This document shows, piece after piece, positions 5,261-6,564 of a DNA stretch of 6,564 nucleotides. The notes beneath the pieces were generated by a model that was not told the origin of the DNA, ran no database searches, and was given only the letters and a program-made list of their open reading frames with translations. The translations under genes and the position numbers were made by a program. The DNA comes from Promethearchaeota archaeon (GTDB taxonomy: Archaea > Asgardarchaeota > Lokiarchaeia > Sigynarchaeales > SOKP01). The DNA lies in contig JAGXOB010000129.1 of NCBI GenBank assembly GCA_019894735.1, positions 1-6,564 on the forward strand, given 5' to 3'. Every line of letters begins with the position of its first letter. Within the stretch, counting starts at the first letter, position 1.

Positions 5261-6208
5261 ATGAGTAATATGAAAGCAATTGTATACGAAAAATACGGTC
5301 CAGCTGATGTTCTTCACCTCAAGGAAGTAGAAAAACCTACTCCCATGGATAACGAAATACTGGTAAAAGTGTATGCGTCATCAGTAAATTATTCAGCAAG
5401 GTTAGTTCGAAGTGGTAAGCACCCAGATAAAAGCTTATATACTTTCGCGTTGCGATTAATGTTTGGCTTTAGAAAACCTAAACGTCCAATATTAGGGTAC
5501 GAGCTTGCAGGAGAAGTTGAATCCGTAGGGAAAGATGTAACACTTTTTAAGAAAGGCGACCATGTTTTTGGAACTACCACTGGATTGAGGGATGGTGCTT
5601 ATGCCGAGTATATATGCCTGCCTGAAGTATGGAAGAAAGGGATGGTAGCAATAAAACCAGCTACTATGTCATTTGAGGAAGCGGCAGTCTTACCTGTTGG
5701 TGGATCTACGGCATTGAACTATCTAAGAAAAGGAAATATCCAGAGCGGACAAAAAGTGCTTATCTATGGTGCTTCTGGAAGCAACGGTACGTATGCGGTA
5801 CAACTTGCCAAATACTTTGGAGCAGAAGTTACCGGGATTTGCGGTCCCACAAATTTAGAAATGGTGAAATCTCTGGGAGCTGATAAAGTAATTGATTACA
5901 CTAAGGAGGACTTTACTGAAAGTGGAGAACTTTATGATCTCGTCTTTGACGCCGTTGGAAAAGCCTCATCTTCAGATTGCCAAAAAGCACTAGCGCCGAA
6001 CGGGACCTATTTGACAGTTTTAAAGGGAACATACAAAGAAAAAGCTGAAGATTTAATCTTCCTTGGAGAGCTTTTTGAGGCAGGTAAGTTAAAACCGATC
6101 ATAGATAGGAGTTATCCTTTAGAAAAAACCGCCGAGGCTCATAGCTATGTCGATGAAGGGCACAAAAAGGGAAATGTAGCAATAACTGTAAAAACTGAGA
6201 GGGTGTGA
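5261..6208 (+). CDS. NAD(P)-dependent MDR oxidoreductase, zinc-independent
   Basis: The 315-residue protein belongs to the medium-chain dehydrogenase/reductase superfamily, on the quinone-oxidoreductase/enoyl-reductase side. The N-terminal GroES-like catalytic domain runs [28 protein letters not shown] (40s) and [19 protein letters not shown] (about 73-91), where the catalytic-zinc His of GHExxG is Tyr and the zinc Cys is absent; the structural four-Cys loop is also missing. The Rossmann domain has [15 protein letters not shown] (170-184), the AxxGxxG nucleotide loop, then [19 protein letters not shown] and LVFDAVG. The C-terminal [20 protein letters not shown] is typical. It probably reduces a quinone, enone or aldehyde with NADPH; the substrate is not readable. 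The ATG at 5270 ([10 protein letters not shown]) is an alternative start three codons in, closer to the usual family N-terminus. The small membrane-protein gene begins 7 nt after its stop. Confidence 0.9.
   Translation: MSNMKAIVYEKYGPADVLHLKEVEKPTPMDNEILVKVYASSVNYSARLVRSGKHPDKSLYTFALRLMFGFRKPKRPILGYELAGEVESVGKDVTLFKKGDHVFGTTTGLRDGAYAEYICLPEVWKKGMVAIKPATMSFEEAAVLPVGGSTALNYLRKGNIQSGQKVLIYGASGSNGTYAVQLAKYFGAEVTGICGPTNLEMVKSLGADKVIDYTKEDFTESGELYDLVFDAVGKASSSDCQKALAPNGTYLTVLKGTYKEKAEDLIFLGELFEAGKLKPIIDRSYPLEKTAEAHSYVDEGHKKGNVAITVKTERV
6201..6205 (+). promoter_or_regulatory. Shine-Dalgarno-like site of the small membrane protein
   Basis: GGGTG, within GAGAGGGTGTGA, lies 10 nt before the ATG at 6216 and overlaps the last codons of the MDR gene. 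It resembles the archaeal SD GGAGGTGA and supports translation from a shared transcript. Confidence 0.4.
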
Positions 6209-6215
6209 TAAAACT

Positions 6216-6564
6216 ATGGAAGATGTGAAGATAATATTTGCATTCATTTGGGTTGCAGTAATGTTAACTTTTTTGTTAGGTGATGTTCTGCGAGTATTTG
6301 CAGGGGATTTTAAACCTGGAGAAGTAGATGGTAAGCCCGTGTCTCATAAAATGTATTTTGGAATGGCAGTAATTATGGTGGTTCCGATTGTTATGGTTGT
6401 CTTATCCATTACTTTAGATGTTCCTGTAAATAGCTGGGTAAACATTATCGTAGCCGGTTTCTTTATCGTGTTCAACCTCGCTGGAATAAAGGGCTATAAG
6501 GCTTATGATGTTTTTTTGCTCATTGTAAGCATGGTGTTTAATGTACTGACTATTTGGTATGCAT
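6216..6564 (+). CDS. Small four-helix membrane protein, DUF6326-like, 3'-partial
   Basis: The gene starts at ATG 6216, 7 nt after the MDR stop, and stays open to the window end; 116 residues are visible. It opens MEDVKIIFAFIWVAVMLTFL and shows four hydrophobic segments (about residues 5-21, 47-65, 72-88 and 97-116), with a polar loop DFKPGEVDGKPVSHKM (about 31-46) after helix 1. The helix 1 pattern, a short soluble lead followed by W and MLTFLLGDVLRVF, resembles DUF6326 proteins, which are four-helix membrane proteins of unknown function; I hold that family name loosely. It appears to form a two-gene unit with the oxidoreductase. The C-terminus probably lies within a few residues to a few tens of residues beyond the edge. 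Confidence 0.75.
   Translation, partial: MEDVKIIFAFIWVAVMLTFLLGDVLRVFAGDFKPGEVDGKPVSHKMYFGMAVIMVVPIVMVVLSITLDVPVNSWVNIIVAGFFIVFNLAGIKGYKAYDVFLLIVSMVFNVLTIWYA

Noticed and set aside
5389..5580. Minus-strand 63-residue frame within the MDR gene
   Set aside because: It is antisense to a confidently assigned oxidoreductase, with no support of its own.
1..6564. A defence, CRISPR or mobile-element system
   Set aside because: I saw no regularly spaced repeats, no transposase or integrase motifs, no terminal inverted repeats, and no nuclease or toxin-antitoxin pair. The recognisable genes are repair, redox, phosphatase and membrane families.

Overview
The window is AT-rich and reads best as an archaeon, most likely an Asgard (Lokiarchaeia-like) lineage. 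Two observations support this. The first gene encodes a longin/roadblock-like protein of a style I associate with Asgard genomes. Several genes also have an archaeal TATA-like box about 25-27 nt before the start codon and no Shine-Dalgarno sequence, as expected for leaderless archaeal transcripts. The genes inside apparent operons instead have a short G-rich Shine-Dalgarno-like element. The lineage call is an inference; there is no rRNA or other marker gene here.

Layout. Positions 1-852 hold the 3' part of the longin-like gene, which runs off the left edge. A small unknown gene on the minus strand converges on it (873-1145). Positions 1146-1690 hold no intact gene, but roughly 1323-1641 is the decayed C-terminal half of a UV-damage endonuclease (uvsE). 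Then come a pyridoxamine-phosphate-oxidase-like flavoprotein (1691-2161), a non-coding stretch with small hairpins and a T8 tract (2162-2393), and a tight same-strand run: a DUF1801 protein (2394-2810), a formamidopyrimidine-DNA glycosylase MutM (2847-3626) and a histidine-phosphatase-superfamily protein (3660-4400). A DUF998-like membrane protein lies on the minus strand (4437-5045). A shared intergenic region (5046-5260) separates it from a divergent zinc-independent MDR oxidoreductase (5261-6208). A small membrane protein, cut by the right edge, follows after 7 nt (6216-6564).

How the genes may work together. MutM excises oxidised purines, the FMN-type protein and the MDR enzyme are redox proteins, and a UV-damage endonuclease once sat beside them. 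The region therefore looks like accessory stress and repair cargo rather than a conserved core operon. I see no defence system, CRISPR array, transposase or integrase. The most notable items are the uvsE remnant, the N-terminally truncated longin-like gene, the MutM start correction with its divergent zinc-finger region, and the recurring leaderless promoter geometry.
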